In this document: positions 8,536 through 17,584 of the stretch, one piece after another
Layout: the number at the start of each line of letters is the position of its first letter
Numbering within the stretch: position 1 is the stretch's first letter
Origin: Candidatus Manganitrophaceae bacterium
GTDB lineage: Bacteria > Nitrospirota > Nitrospiria > SBBL01 > Manganitrophaceae
Direction: 5' to 3'
NCBI GenBank assembly: GCA_016200325.1
Contig: JACQEZ010000001.1
Span: 428,070 to 492,069, forward strand
DNA: 64,000 nt
Position numbers and translations under genes: made by a program
The notes under the pieces: generated by a model
Databases searched by the model: none
Told to the model about the DNA's origin: nothing
Seen by the model: only the letters and a program-made list of their open reading frames with translations

Positions 8536-9698
8536 ATACCGTGGCGGCGATAAACGGCAATCGGCGTCCCAAGCCCTATTTTATCCCGGTGCTTCCGGCC
8601 TTCTCGCCGACCTCGTTGGCGCGGCGCGGGGGGCCGCTCCCGTTTCCATTCAATCATCGAGGATATTACGACTACTACTACGGCCGCAACGCGGTCTGGC
8701 ACGGGATGAAATACTTGGGGCTTCCGGCGGAGAGTCGTGTTCTGATTCCGGCCTATCATCATGGGGTGGAGGTGGAAGCGGTCCTGCAGGCCGGCCTCCG
8801 GGTCGACTTCTACCGGGTCGATCTGCAGCTTCAGATCGATCTCGAAGATTTGGAGAAGAAGATCACTCCCGACACCCGCGTGATCTATCTCATCTACTAT
8901 CTCGGATTTCCGCAGCCGGTGGACGCGCTGCTCCGGCTTTGCACGAAATATCGGCTCTTATTGGTGGAAGACTGCGCCCTCTCCCTCTTCAGCGAGATCA
9001 ACGGGAGGCCGGTCGGCTCCTTCGGCGACATTGGGATCTTCTCCTTTCACAAATCCCTCCCCCTTCCGAATGGAGGGGGCCTGGTGGTGAACCGGACCGA
9101 TCGTCCGCTGCCGCCGCCGCGGGTGGGACCGCCTCTTGTTTCGACCCTGAGCCATCTTACCGGCGGACTCCTGAACCGATTTAAGATGTCGCACCCTGCA
9201 ACCGGCGCGCTCCTTCATAACTACTCCAGAGAAGTCGTCGCGACCCTTCTGAAGGTGGGAAAGGTCGATCGGACGAGCGTCGCCAACATGGAGTTTAATC
9301 TGGGGAAGGTCGATTGGGGAATGTCGGCCGTCTCAAAGAGGATTCTCCGCTCGGTCAACGCCGCCGGCGTCGTTTCGCGCCGGAGAGAGAACTTCAACTA
9401 TCTCCTCGAGCGGCTCGATCTAAAGGACCGGCTTGTCTTCACCTCGCTGCCGCCGGGGGTCTGCCCCCTCTTTTTCCCAATCTGGGTCGACGATAAAGAG
9501 CGCGCGTCAAACGCGCTGTTCGCCCGAGGGATTGAGTCGGTCGACTTCTGGGCCATTCCCCATCCTGCGGTTCCGCAGGGGGTGTACGCCGAGGTCGATT
9601 CTCTGCGTGCCCATCTGTTGGAGTTGCCGATTCATCAAACCCTCGACAGGGAGCATCTCGACTATATGGTTGAGGTGGTGAGGGAGATGCTTCGATGA
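8532..9698 (+). CDS. DegT/DnrJ/EryC1-like PLP aminotransferase
   Basis: A 388-residue fold-type I PLP enzyme related to sugar aminotransferases. Visible landmarks are the cofactor-binding region (RVLIPAYHHGVEVEAVL), LLVEDCALSL with the PLP-pyridine Asp, and FSFHKSLPLPNGG, where the Lys is the expected internal aldimine. The N-terminus is unusual, with a Tyr/Gly-rich stretch (YYDYYYGRN). The start is a TTG overlapping the upstream stop (TTGA). Between two CelD/BcsL-type acyltransferases it could supply the amino group on a nucleotide sugar that the neighbours then acylate. No nucleotide-sugar dehydratase for a keto-sugar is visible in the window, so the substrate is open. Confidence 0.8.
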   Translation: MNTVAAINGNRRPKPYFIPVLPAFSPTSLARRGGPLPFPFNHRGYYDYYYGRNAVWHGMKYLGLPAESRVLIPAYHHGVEVEAVLQAGLRVDFYRVDLQLQIDLEDLEKKITPDTRVIYLIYYLGFPQPVDALLRLCTKYRLLLVEDCALSLFSEINGRPVGSFGDIGIFSFHKSLPLPNGGGLVVNRTDRPLPPPRVGPPLVSTLSHLTGGLLNRFKMSHPATGALLHNYSREVVATLLKVGKVDRTSVANMEFNLGKVDWGMSAVSKRILRSVNAAGVVSRRRENFNYLLERLDLKDRLVFTSLPPGVCPLFFPIWVDDKERASNALFARGIESVDFWAIPHPAVPQGVYAEVDSLRAHLLELPIHQTLDREHLDYMVEVVREMLR

Positions 9699-10963
9699 TT
9701 TCCAGAAGGATGGAGTCGCTGGTGCTGCCGGATGAAAAGGAGAGGGTCGCCGAATCGGGTCTCGAACGGGATCTTACGGTCGAGCAGATTTGGAGCGATC
9801 AGGAGCTCTTTGTATCGAGAGCTGCCTGGGAATCCCTTTTCAACGAGGCCGCGGTCCAAAACCCTTTCTTGAGCTGGGGATGGATCTCGGCTTGGTGGTG
9901 CCATTTCGGCGCCGGCAAGCAGTTGGCGGTTCTTTTCATCCGGCGCCGTGGAGAGCTGATCGGGATCGCCCCCTTCTATCAATCCGACGTCCGCTCCCTT
10001 GGAATGACCTTTCGCGCCCTCTCGCTTCTCGGAGATCAGGGGGTCGGATCGGATTACCTCGACTTCCTCTCGCGAAAAGGGTGTGAGCGGGAGGTGGCCG
10101 AAGCGGTGATCGGCTATCTGTCGAAGGGGGCGCATGGGTGGGACATTATCACCCTCCGCCATCTGGCGCACGATTCGATGCACCTTCCGGTCCTTCTCGG
10201 CGTCTCCCAGCGGGGATGGCAGGTTCGGCAAGAAGAAGGGGAGGTCTGCCCTTATCTCACCTTGCCGCCGACTTGGGATGATTATCTCAACCGGCTCAGC
10301 AGCAGCATGCGGTATACGATTCGCCGGAAGCTGCGCGCCCTGGAGCGGGAACACCGTGTGGAGTGGGTCGTACTCGATCAGCCGGAGTCGGGCCGGGTGG
10401 GGATGGAGCGGCTGATCGCGCTTCATCAGAAACGATGGTCGGAGCAGGGGGGATCGGACGCTTTCGTCAGTGAGGTAAAAACCCCCTTCCACCGCGAGAC
10501 CGCCGACTATTTTTTCCAGAAGCGGATCGCCCGGCTCTTTTCCCTTCAGGTTGACGGCGAGACGGTTGCAGCCCTTTACGGTTTTGTCGTGAAGGATCGG
10601 TTCTTTTACTACCAGGCCGGGTTTGATCCCGCCTGGAAAGATAAAAGTGTCGGGATGGTTTTGATGGCGAAATGTATTCAATATGCGATCGCGCAGCGAT
10701 GGAGCGAGTTCGACTTCTTGAGGGGACCGGAGGCGTATAAAACCCACTGGACGTCCGACGAGCGGAGAACGGTTCACCTCCTCCTCACCCCCCCTCAATG
10801 GAAGGCTGGCTGTTATCTCACCCTGCGTGCATCGGAGAGAGCGGCGAGACGTTGGGCCGGAAGGCTCCTCCCCGAGGGGTGGATCGAGCGAATGAGACAG
10901 GCGAGGCGGAAGAGATCGGTCGCTGAAGAACAATCATACGAAACGGGTAAATCGAAACGATGA
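9695..10963 (+). CDS. GNAT-fold acyl/aminoacyltransferase, CelD/BcsL (FemAB-like), second copy
   Basis: A 422-residue paralogue-like partner of the protein starting at 7279. It has the same opening motif (NPFLSWGWISAWWCHFG), the basic segment before the second half (SMRYTIRRKLRALERE), and the GNAT-like VAALYGFVVKDRFFYYQAGFDPAW followed by EFDFLRGPEAYK. It resembles the FemAB-type proteins listed with exosortase EPS systems. The start ATG at 9695 overlaps the aminotransferase stop by 4 bases (ATGA), and the last codons overlap the next gene by 4. It likely transfers an acyl or aminoacyl group to an amino sugar or lipid-linked intermediate. Confidence 0.8.
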   Translation: MISRRMESLVLPDEKERVAESGLERDLTVEQIWSDQELFVSRAAWESLFNEAAVQNPFLSWGWISAWWCHFGAGKQLAVLFIRRRGELIGIAPFYQSDVRSLGMTFRALSLLGDQGVGSDYLDFLSRKGCEREVAEAVIGYLSKGAHGWDIITLRHLAHDSMHLPVLLGVSQRGWQVRQEEGEVCPYLTLPPTWDDYLNRLSSSMRYTIRRKLRALEREHRVEWVVLDQPESGRVGMERLIALHQKRWSEQGGSDAFVSEVKTPFHRETADYFFQKRIARLFSLQVDGETVAALYGFVVKDRFFYYQAGFDPAWKDKSVGMVLMAKCIQYAIAQRWSEFDFLRGPEAYKTHWTSDERRTVHLLLTPPQWKAGCYLTLRASERAARRWAGRLLPEGWIERMRQARRKRSVAEEQSYETGKSKR

Positions 10964-12153
10964 TTTCAAAATCTGAAAGTAATATGGAGGTTCCTCACTT
11001 CTCCCCGCATTCTTTACGAACTCCCCGGCCGGTGATTCCCGAGACCCGTTTGCCGTCGCTTCCCCCTTTTCGACGATGGATGAAGTCGGCCTTGGCGGGA
11101 GGGGCCTACTACAGCGGCCTGCTCGATCTCTATGTCCAGTTCCGAGATCGCTGCCCTGCCCAGAACCGCCTCTTCATGGTCGGCTATCATGCCGTCGTGG
11201 AGTCGGCTGAGGAGGCCGCCGAAGCGGGGATGATGCCGCAGCAGCTGATGTCGCGTGCCCTTTTTGAGAAAGAGATCGATCAGATCGGCTCGCACTTCGA
11301 TTTCCTCTCGATTGACCAGGCGGTCGAATTTGTCGAAGGGAAACGGCAGCTCAAGCGCGACAGTGTGGTGGTGACTTTTGACGACGGTTATAAAGGGATT
11401 TACGATCATGCCTATCCGATTTTAAAGCGGAAGGGGGTCCCGGCGATCTTCTATCTCTGCACCGATTATGTCGGCACCTCTCGGCACTTCGACCACGATC
11501 GGCTCTTCTTTCTGATCCACAAGGCGATGCAGGAATCGCTTCCGATCGAAGCGGTGCTGCGACAGCGAATCACGATGAATCCGACCGTCCCGATCCGTGG
11601 GACCTCTCCGCTGGAGATTACCCGCGAGGTCTTGGAGCATTATTGGAAAGAAGAGCTGACCGCCCTGGTGGCGCTCTTGCAGGAAAAGCTTTGTCTGGGT
11701 GAAGAGGGGTTTCCCGCCGATGCCATGATGGTCTCGTGGGAAGAGGTCGATGCGATGGCGCGGGAGGGGATGCATTTCGGCTCTCACACGGCGAGCCATT
11801 GTTTGCTGACCGAGGTCGAGCCGACGGCGGCCCTGGAGGAGCTGCGGCGCTCCAAGGAGACGCTCGAGACACGGCTTGGCATCAAGACCGTCCATCTCGC
11901 CTATCCGGATGGGCGGGTCAATGCATCGGTCGCGGAAGCGGCGCAGGCCTGCGGGTACCGCTCCGCTTGCACCACCGCGCATCGGGTCAACAAGATCGGC
12001 CTCAGTCCCTATCTGCTCGGCCGAGAGCTCCTCTGGGAGAACAGCGCTTGGGGCTGGTCATCCAAATGTTCCAAGGCGATGATCGTCTCCCAGATCAAAG
12101 GGCTTTTTAAAATCGGTCAAGACAAAAAATACCCGATCTCAAATTATTTTTGA
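10960..12153 (+). CDS. Polysaccharide deacetylase, NodB homology family
   Basis: A 397-residue enzyme with a NodB domain at about 125-345. Motif 1 TFDDG contains the catalytic and metal-binding aspartates, and motif 2 SHTASH gives the two metal-ligand histidines; HLAYPDG matches motif 3. An insertion of about 90 residues between motifs 1 and 2 (FDHDRLFFLI and on) is common in EPS-locus deacetylases. No signal peptide is evident, so it probably acts in the cytoplasm on a lipid-linked precursor. It would remove N-acetyl groups from amino sugars, which fits the 2-epimerase that follows at 12170. An ATG at 10984 is an alternative start. Confidence 0.87.
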   Translation: MISKSESNMEVPHFSPHSLRTPRPVIPETRLPSLPPFRRWMKSALAGGAYYSGLLDLYVQFRDRCPAQNRLFMVGYHAVVESAEEAAEAGMMPQQLMSRALFEKEIDQIGSHFDFLSIDQAVEFVEGKRQLKRDSVVVTFDDGYKGIYDHAYPILKRKGVPAIFYLCTDYVGTSRHFDHDRLFFLIHKAMQESLPIEAVLRQRITMNPTVPIRGTSPLEITREVLEHYWKEELTALVALLQEKLCLGEEGFPADAMMVSWEEVDAMAREGMHFGSHTASHCLLTEVEPTAALEELRRSKETLETRLGIKTVHLAYPDGRVNASVAEAAQACGYRSACTTAHRVNKIGLSPYLLGRELLWENSAWGWSSKCSKAMIVSQIKGLFKIGQDKKYPISNYF

Positions 12154-12169
12154 GGAGACCCCAGCAAGA

Positions 12170-13327
12170 ATGATCCGACTCATTTGTGTGGTCGGCGCCA
12201 GGCCCAATTTCGTGAAGATGGCGCCGCTGGTTCAACAGATCAAGGAAGGATGGGGCGATCTCTTCGAGACCACCCTCGTCCATACCGGCCAGCATTACGA
12301 TCAAACGCTCTCGAAAGTCTTCTTCGACGCGCTTCGCCTTCCGATCCCCGATGTGAATCTGGGGGTCGGCTCAGGGAGCGCGGCCCGGCAGATTGCGGAG
12401 ATTATGCAGCGATTCGAAGAGGTGATCCTCTGGAAGAAGCCCGATCAGGTCCTCGTCGTCGGCGACGTCAACTCGACGCTCGCCACCGCGCTGGCCGCCG
12501 AGAAGGTCGGGGTTCCGGTCGCCCACGTCGAAGCCGGTCTGCGGAGCTTCGACCGGCGGATGCCGGAAGAGATGAATCGTATTTTAACCGATCAGCTCTC
12601 CGAGCTGCTCTTTGCCACCGAGGAGAGCGCGGTTCAAAATCTGCTCAATGAGGGGATCGGAAAGGAGCGGATCTTCTGGGTCGGGAATGTGATGATCGAC
12701 GCATTGATCAGCCATGCGCAGGAGGCGGAGCGATCGACCATCCTTCGCCAGCTGAACCTGGCCCCCCAGGGGTATGCCCTGCTCACACTCCACCGTCCGT
12801 CGAACGTCGATACGCAGGAGGGGATGCACCGGATCTTCGCCCTCCTCTCCGAGGTGGAGAAGCGAATCCGGGTGGTCTTCCCGGTCCATCCCCGGACGCT
12901 CGGTCGAATGGAAGAGTTCGACCTGATGACCTCCTTTCGCGCGATGAAGAACGTGACCTTCTGCGAGCCGGCCGGCTATCTCGATTTCCTCCGGCTGATG
13001 CGGGATGCCAAAATGGTCTTGACCGATTCCGGGGGAGTTCAGGAGGAGACGACGGCCTTGGCCATTCCCTGTCTGACCCTTCGGGAGAACACTGAACGGC
13101 CGGTGACGATCACCCAAGGGACCAATCTGCTGACCGGAACCGATCCGCAGCGGGTTCTGTCGGCGGTGATCGATATCATTGAAGGACGCGGAAAACGAGG
13201 GAAGGTGCCGGCGTTGTGGGATGGCCAGGCAGCCCTCCGGATCGTTCAGGTTTTGCAGGGACACGCGGGGCAAGGGCGACGTCATCCGACGGCGCTTCCC
13301 CTCTCGGCCCCCGCCCCTTTTAATTAG
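12170..13327 (+). CDS. wecB: UDP-N-acetylglucosamine 2-epimerase (non-hydrolysing)
   Basis: A 385-residue enzyme of usual family length. It interconverts UDP-GlcNAc and UDP-ManNAc in the cytoplasm. Clear motifs are VGARPNFVKMAPL at the start, TGQHYDQ, GDVNSTLA, the HVEAGLRSFDRRMPEE active-site region with catalytic Glu/Asp residues, LTLHRPSNVD and SGGVQEE with UDP-contacting residues. ATG at 12170 follows AGGAGACCCC. It suggests that ManNAc or a derivative (for example ManNAcA, though no dehydrogenase is seen here) enters the EPS. A short Pro/Ala-rich tail is not part of the family domain. Confidence 0.95.
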   Translation: MIRLICVVGARPNFVKMAPLVQQIKEGWGDLFETTLVHTGQHYDQTLSKVFFDALRLPIPDVNLGVGSGSAARQIAEIMQRFEEVILWKKPDQVLVVGDVNSTLATALAAEKVGVPVAHVEAGLRSFDRRMPEEMNRILTDQLSELLFATEESAVQNLLNEGIGKERIFWVGNVMIDALISHAQEAERSTILRQLNLAPQGYALLTLHRPSNVDTQEGMHRIFALLSEVEKRIRVVFPVHPRTLGRMEEFDLMTSFRAMKNVTFCEPAGYLDFLRLMRDAKMVLTDSGGVQEETTALAIPCLTLRENTERPVTITQGTNLLTGTDPQRVLSAVIDIIEGRGKRGKVPALWDGQAALRIVQVLQGHAGQGRRHPTALPLSAPAPFN

Positions 13328-13368
13328 GTTTAGCAATTTAGATTCAGGCTGAGGTTTTAGGAGAAATA

Positions 13369-14799
13369 ATGGCGCAAATCGGTCGATACAGGACCCCTCT
13401 CTCGGGCATCCCTGCCGAGGCAGGCGGGGAGCCGCTCGCTTTTAAGAGCCCGCTCTCTTTTTCAGCGGCCGCTTCGAAGCCGCTGCGCGAGCGTCCCGAG
13501 GCGGGACGTCCGTCGGTCCAGGAGCGGATTGCATACGGTGCGCTCCTCCTCTTTGTCTCCTTGATTTATATCTCTCCGGGGATGCTCTATCACCCGTTGG
13601 AAGATTGGCCGATCGCCAAGGGACTGGCGGTGATCTCGTTTCTTTTCCTCTTCTCTGCAATGCGGGCGAAAGGGACCCCTTGGCGGCTGACCGATCCCCC
13701 CTCGCTCTTCCTGATCGCCTTTGCGGTATGTAATGGTCTGTCCATCATCACGGCCCTCTGGCGGGAGTATGCCCTCAACGCGTTTCTCGATTTTTTGAAG
13801 GTGGTGCTGGTCTACTTTTTAATTCTCCATCTGTTGAATCGAAACGAGCGAATCCGGCCGCTTTTCTGGGTGATCACCTGGGCGGCGATGGTGCCGGCGG
13901 TCGGCGCATTGGTCCGCTTTTTCCTCAAGATCGATCTGGTGGAGGGGTATCGCGCCGCCTGGATCGGCATCTACGCCGACCCGAATGACCTTGCCTACAA
14001 TCTGGTTATTTTGATCCCGGTCGTCCTCGCCCTCCTGGAGATGGAGCAATCGTTCTTCAAGCGGCTGCTCCTTCTGGTGCCGCTCTGCATCTTTTTGGTA
14101 ACGATTTATCTGACCTTCTCGCGGGGAGGGCTGGTTGGGCTGATGGTCGTCTTCTTCTTCCAGTTCCTTCGCTCCCGAAACCGGCTCTTTAATTTCGCAT
14201 TGGCGGCGGCGCTCGGCGCCGTCCTCCTTCCGCTCGCGCCGGCGCGTTATTGGGAGCGGGCCGAGACCATCTTGAATTTTCGTCAAGACGAATCGGCGAT
14301 GGGGCGGGTCTATGCCTGGAAGGCGGGGTTCGCGATGGTGCAAGATCGTCCGCTGCTGGGGGTGGGGGTCGGCTGTTTTGTCCTCGGCTGGCCGATCTAT
14401 GCTCCGGGAGATGCAGGAACGAAGTGGCGGGCGGCGCATAATACATTTGTCAATGTGATGGGCGAGACCGGCCTTCCCGGATTGGTCAGCTTTCTCGGTT
14501 TGATGGGGAGCGCGCTCTGGAGGATTCGAAGACCCTCCCGGAGCGCTCCGCGGGTCCGGCGCCCCTTGATGGGTCCGATGATCGGTCCGACGTCTGCGGT
14601 CGGGCGGCCCCCACGGCTGGAAGCAATTCAGGAAGACGAGACGGATCGCCGGGCGGCCCTCTATGCTCGGGCGGCGGAGATCGCCCTCTGGGGATTTTTG
14701 GCCTGTAGCCTCACCCTCGGGGTGTCGCGGACCTGGCCTCCTTATATTTTTGCGGGACTTGCGGTGGTGTTGCAACGGAAAAAGGTGGAAAGAGAATGA
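13369..14799 (+). CDS. O-antigen ligase/polymerase family membrane protein (Wzy/WaaL type)
   Basis: A 476-residue polytopic inner-membrane protein with about ten to twelve hydrophobic segments from residue 50 onward. The Wzy_C signature region is visible: TYLTFSRGGLVGLM, a large periplasmic loop with RPLLGVGVG, and AHNTFVNVMGETGLPG with the His and Glu typical of the family. The first 45 residues are hydrophilic, and a polar insert (about 385-430) separates the last helices. It should polymerise or ligate undecaprenyl-linked repeat units at the periplasmic face. ATG at 13369 follows AGGAGAAAT. It overlaps the flippase gene by 4 bases (ATGA). Confidence 0.88.
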   Translation: MAQIGRYRTPLSGIPAEAGGEPLAFKSPLSFSAAASKPLRERPEAGRPSVQERIAYGALLLFVSLIYISPGMLYHPLEDWPIAKGLAVISFLFLFSAMRAKGTPWRLTDPPSLFLIAFAVCNGLSIITALWREYALNAFLDFLKVVLVYFLILHLLNRNERIRPLFWVITWAAMVPAVGALVRFFLKIDLVEGYRAAWIGIYADPNDLAYNLVILIPVVLALLEMEQSFFKRLLLLVPLCIFLVTIYLTFSRGGLVGLMVVFFFQFLRSRNRLFNFALAAALGAVLLPLAPARYWERAETILNFRQDESAMGRVYAWKAGFAMVQDRPLLGVGVGCFVLGWPIYAPGDAGTKWRAAHNTFVNVMGETGLPGLVSFLGLMGSALWRIRRPSRSAPRVRRPLMGPMIGPTSAVGRPPRLEAIQEDETDRRAALYARAAEIALWGFLACSLTLGVSRTWPPYIFAGLAVVLQRKKVERE

Positions 14800-16385
14800 G
14801 TGTGCAGTCGATATCCGAACAGAAGCGGATTGAGTCGAACGGACAGGCGCCGCTTCCCACGACAGAGAATGGGGTTTCACAAGCAAAGGGAGAGAAGAGC
14901 GCCTCCATCAGCAAGCAAGCATTGACGCTGATCTTCGGACGGGGACTCTCCTCCGCCTTTACTTTTTTGATTCCGATCATCCTGGCCCGATATTTAAATC
15001 CAACCGAATATGGAACTTATAAGCAGATCTTTCTCGTCTATTCGAGCCTCTTTATGATCCTGCCGTTCGGCATTATTCAGAGCCTCTACTATTTTATTCC
15101 CAAAGAGCCGGAGCGGATGAAGACCTATCTGATCCAGGCCTTTCTCTTTCTCCAGTTCTCCGGCCTGGTGGCGCTCCTCTTCGTTGCTTTTTTCGGAAAG
15201 ACGATCGCCGGCTATTTCAACAATCCGGAACTCGCCCCCTATCTCTTTCAAATGGGCATTTTCATTTTTTTGATGCTCTCCTCGGCCTATTTTGAAGCGC
15301 TGCTGATCTCTTCGCAGAAGATCGTTCAGGCGTCGGCGCTCGGTTTTCTCTCCGAAGCGGCCAAGACCGCCTGCATGCTGCTGCCGCTGATCTGGAGCCA
15401 CCGCCTCACCGATTTGATGTGGGGAATGAATGCCTTTGCCTTTGTCCGCTTCTGTGGGGTGTTGGTTTATGTGATCCGAGGTTATTCACTCCGGTGGCGC
15501 GATGTTCACTGGTCGACCCTGCGGAAGCAGCTCGCCTACTCGGTCCCGTTCGGGTTTGCCGTCATTCTCCAAGCGACGCAGGACAAATTTCATCAGTATG
15601 TCGTCGCCTATTCCTACAGCGCCGCGGTTTTCGCCGTCTACTCGGTGGGGATGTTCCAGCTTCCCTTGGTGGAGCTGATCTATACGCCGATGTCTCAGCT
15701 GATGATCGTCCGGATGTCGTCCCTTCGGCAGCGGGCGACGCGGGAGGAGATCATCTCGCTTTGGTTCGATATAACCAAGAAGCTGGCGATGGTTTTCTTC
15801 CCGGCGTTTGTCTTCCTTCAGGTGGTTGCACACGACTTAATCGTCCTCCTCTTCACGCCGACCTATCTCTCGAGCGTTCCTCTCTTCCGGATCGCGCTCT
15901 TCTCGTTATTAACGGCGATCTTCCTGACCGAAGGGGTGCTGCGCGCCTATGCCGATACCACTTTTATTTTGAAGATCACCTTCATGAAGCTCGTTTTGAC
16001 CCTCTTGTTCATCTTCCCCCTCCTCTCCTGGTTCGGCCTCTCCGGCGGGGTGCTCACGCTGACGTTGGTCCTGGTGATTGCGAAGGTAACGATGCTCTGG
16101 AAGGTCGCTCGCCTCATCCCGCTCTCCCTGTCGGCGCTGCTCCCTTGGCGGGATCTGTTGAGCATCGGCATCTTCTCGGTCTTCTGCGCGGTCCCGGTCT
16201 TCTTCATGGGGCGGATCGGAACGGCTTCTCCCGCCTGGATGGTGTTGCTCTCGGCGACGGTTTATACGGTTTTTTATTTGGTTTTTTTGTTCGGTTCACA
16301 TCTGATCACTTTCGACGAGAAACGGGAGATCGCCCGAATGGTCCGGCGGGTTGGCGCCCTGCTCCCGGCGTTGTCGAAATCGTAA
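14796..16385 (+). CDS. Lipid-linked oligosaccharide flippase, Wzx/MurJ-type
   Basis: A 529-residue MOP-superfamily transporter with about 12 to 14 membrane helices. The first begins near residue 40 (LTLIFGRGLSSAFTFLIPIILARYLNP), a standard polysaccharide-biosynthesis opening that includes the NPTEYGTYKQ motif. It would flip undecaprenyl-linked repeat units to the periplasm for the Wzy-like protein encoded just upstream. The start is an ATG that overlaps the previous stop. The gene after it follows by 14 bases. Confidence 0.92.
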   Translation: MSVQSISEQKRIESNGQAPLPTTENGVSQAKGEKSASISKQALTLIFGRGLSSAFTFLIPIILARYLNPTEYGTYKQIFLVYSSLFMILPFGIIQSLYYFIPKEPERMKTYLIQAFLFLQFSGLVALLFVAFFGKTIAGYFNNPELAPYLFQMGIFIFLMLSSAYFEALLISSQKIVQASALGFLSEAAKTACMLLPLIWSHRLTDLMWGMNAFAFVRFCGVLVYVIRGYSLRWRDVHWSTLRKQLAYSVPFGFAVILQATQDKFHQYVVAYSYSAAVFAVYSVGMFQLPLVELIYTPMSQLMIVRMSSLRQRATREEIISLWFDITKKLAMVFFPAFVFLQVVAHDLIVLLFTPTYLSSVPLFRIALFSLLTAIFLTEGVLRAYADTTFILKITFMKLVLTLLFIFPLLSWFGLSGGVLTLTLVLVIAKVTMLWKVARLIPLSLSALLPWRDLLSIGIFSVFCAVPVFFMGRIGTASPAWMVLLSATVYTVFYLVFLFGSHLITFDEKREIARMVRRVGALLPALSKS

Positions 16386-16399
16386 GCAAGGAGTTACAC

Positions 16400-17584
16400 A
16401 TGAGCAGACCTACTGTCTTGCATTTGGTTGATTGTCTTAATATCGGGGGGGGGGAGATGCAGATGGTCGATCTGCTCCGGCGGATCGACCGGGAGCGATT
16501 CCGTCCGCTGGTCGGCTGTCTGGCTCGGAAAGGGCCGCTGCTACCGGTCCTCGAAGCGACCGGCATCCCGGTGGTCGAATTTCCGATCCGGGGAAAGATT
16601 TACTATCCCCGTTCGCTTCGCGCGGTTCTTCAGATGGCCCGATTCATGCGCCGGGAGGAGGTCCAGATTGTCCATACCCAAGACCTCTACTCCCATATCG
16701 TCGGGGTGCCGGCCGCGTTGATCGCGCAGGTGCCGGTCATCGTGACGAACCGGCTCGACCTGGGGCATACGATGAAAGGGTGGCACCGCTGGGCGCTGAA
16801 GGGCTTCTCCTTTGTATTAACCCGTGCGATGGCCAATTCGGAAGGGGTCCGCAGAATGTTGATCGAGAAGGAGAAGCTCAACCCGAAAAAGATCGAGCTG
16901 ATCTATAACGGCGTCGATCTCGACCGATTCGGCGCCGCAATTCAAGAGGTCTCTTTGCCGCTCGATTCGGAAGACCGCCCGATCGGAATCGTCGCCAATC
17001 TCAACCCCGTCAAGGGCCATGAAACCCTGTTGCAGGCGGCGGTGCGGGTGGCTGCGGTTTATCCGGCGGTGAAATTCTTTCTGATCGGAACCGGGATGCT
17101 TCGGCCGACGCTCGAGGCGCGCGTGCGCGAACTGGGGATCGAGAAGCAGATCGTGTTTCTCGGATCCCGGCGCGATGTTCCGCAGATCCTGTCCCGGATG
17201 GAGATCTCGGTGCTCCCTTCTTTGGCGGAGGGGTTCTCAAATGCCATTCTCGAATCGATGGCGGCCGGCCTGCCGGTGGTGGCGACCGATGTCGGAGGAA
17301 ATCGCGAGGCGATCATCGAGGGGGAGACCGGCTATCTGGTGCCGTCCGGCCACCCCGATTCCCTTGCAAACCGGATCTTATGCCTGCTCGGAGACCGGGC
17401 GTTGGCGCGACAGATGGGAGAGGCCGGCAGAAAAAGAATTGAAACCTGCTTCTCCTTGGAGCGGATGGTCAAGGAGACGGAGCAATTTTATGACCGCCTG
17501 CTCCAAGAGCGGGTGCCGGGAGCCCATTGGTCGGGTAAGCGAGAAGAAGAGATGAATGTCTCGGAGGTCAAGCTGTCATCATGA
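16400..17584 (+). CDS. Glycosyltransferase family 4
   Basis: A 394-residue GT-B retaining glycosyltransferase. The N-terminal acceptor domain opens with VLHLVDCLNIGGGEMQMVDLL. The donor domain holds VANLNPVKGHETLLQA, and the family signature PSLAEGFSNAILESMAAGLPVVA (EX7E region) contacts the nucleotide sugar. The open frame extends far upstream to 15419, but that part lies inside the flippase gene in another frame. The ATG at 16400 has AAGGAG 6 bases upstream and gives the normal domain start. It adds one sugar to the EPS repeat unit on the cytoplasmic face; donor unknown. Confidence 0.92.
   Translation: MSRPTVLHLVDCLNIGGGEMQMVDLLRRIDRERFRPLVGCLARKGPLLPVLEATGIPVVEFPIRGKIYYPRSLRAVLQMARFMRREEVQIVHTQDLYSHIVGVPAALIAQVPVIVTNRLDLGHTMKGWHRWALKGFSFVLTRAMANSEGVRRMLIEKEKLNPKKIELIYNGVDLDRFGAAIQEVSLPLDSEDRPIGIVANLNPVKGHETLLQAAVRVAAVYPAVKFFLIGTGMLRPTLEARVRELGIEKQIVFLGSRRDVPQILSRMEISVLPSLAEGFSNAILESMAAGLPVVATDVGGNREAIIEGETGYLVPSGHPDSLANRILCLLGDRALARQMGEAGRKRIETCFSLERMVKETEQFYDRLLQERVPGAHWSGKREEEMNVSEVKLSS

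Noticed and set aside
9662..10933. Long - strand open frame of about 420 codons
   Set aside because: Antisense shadow of the second CelD/BcsL-type acyltransferase.
15419..16399. Upstream open extension of the GT4 glycosyltransferase frame
   Set aside because: It lies inside the flippase gene in another frame, and its product has no membrane or GT features. The ATG at 16400 has a proper ribosome site and domain start.
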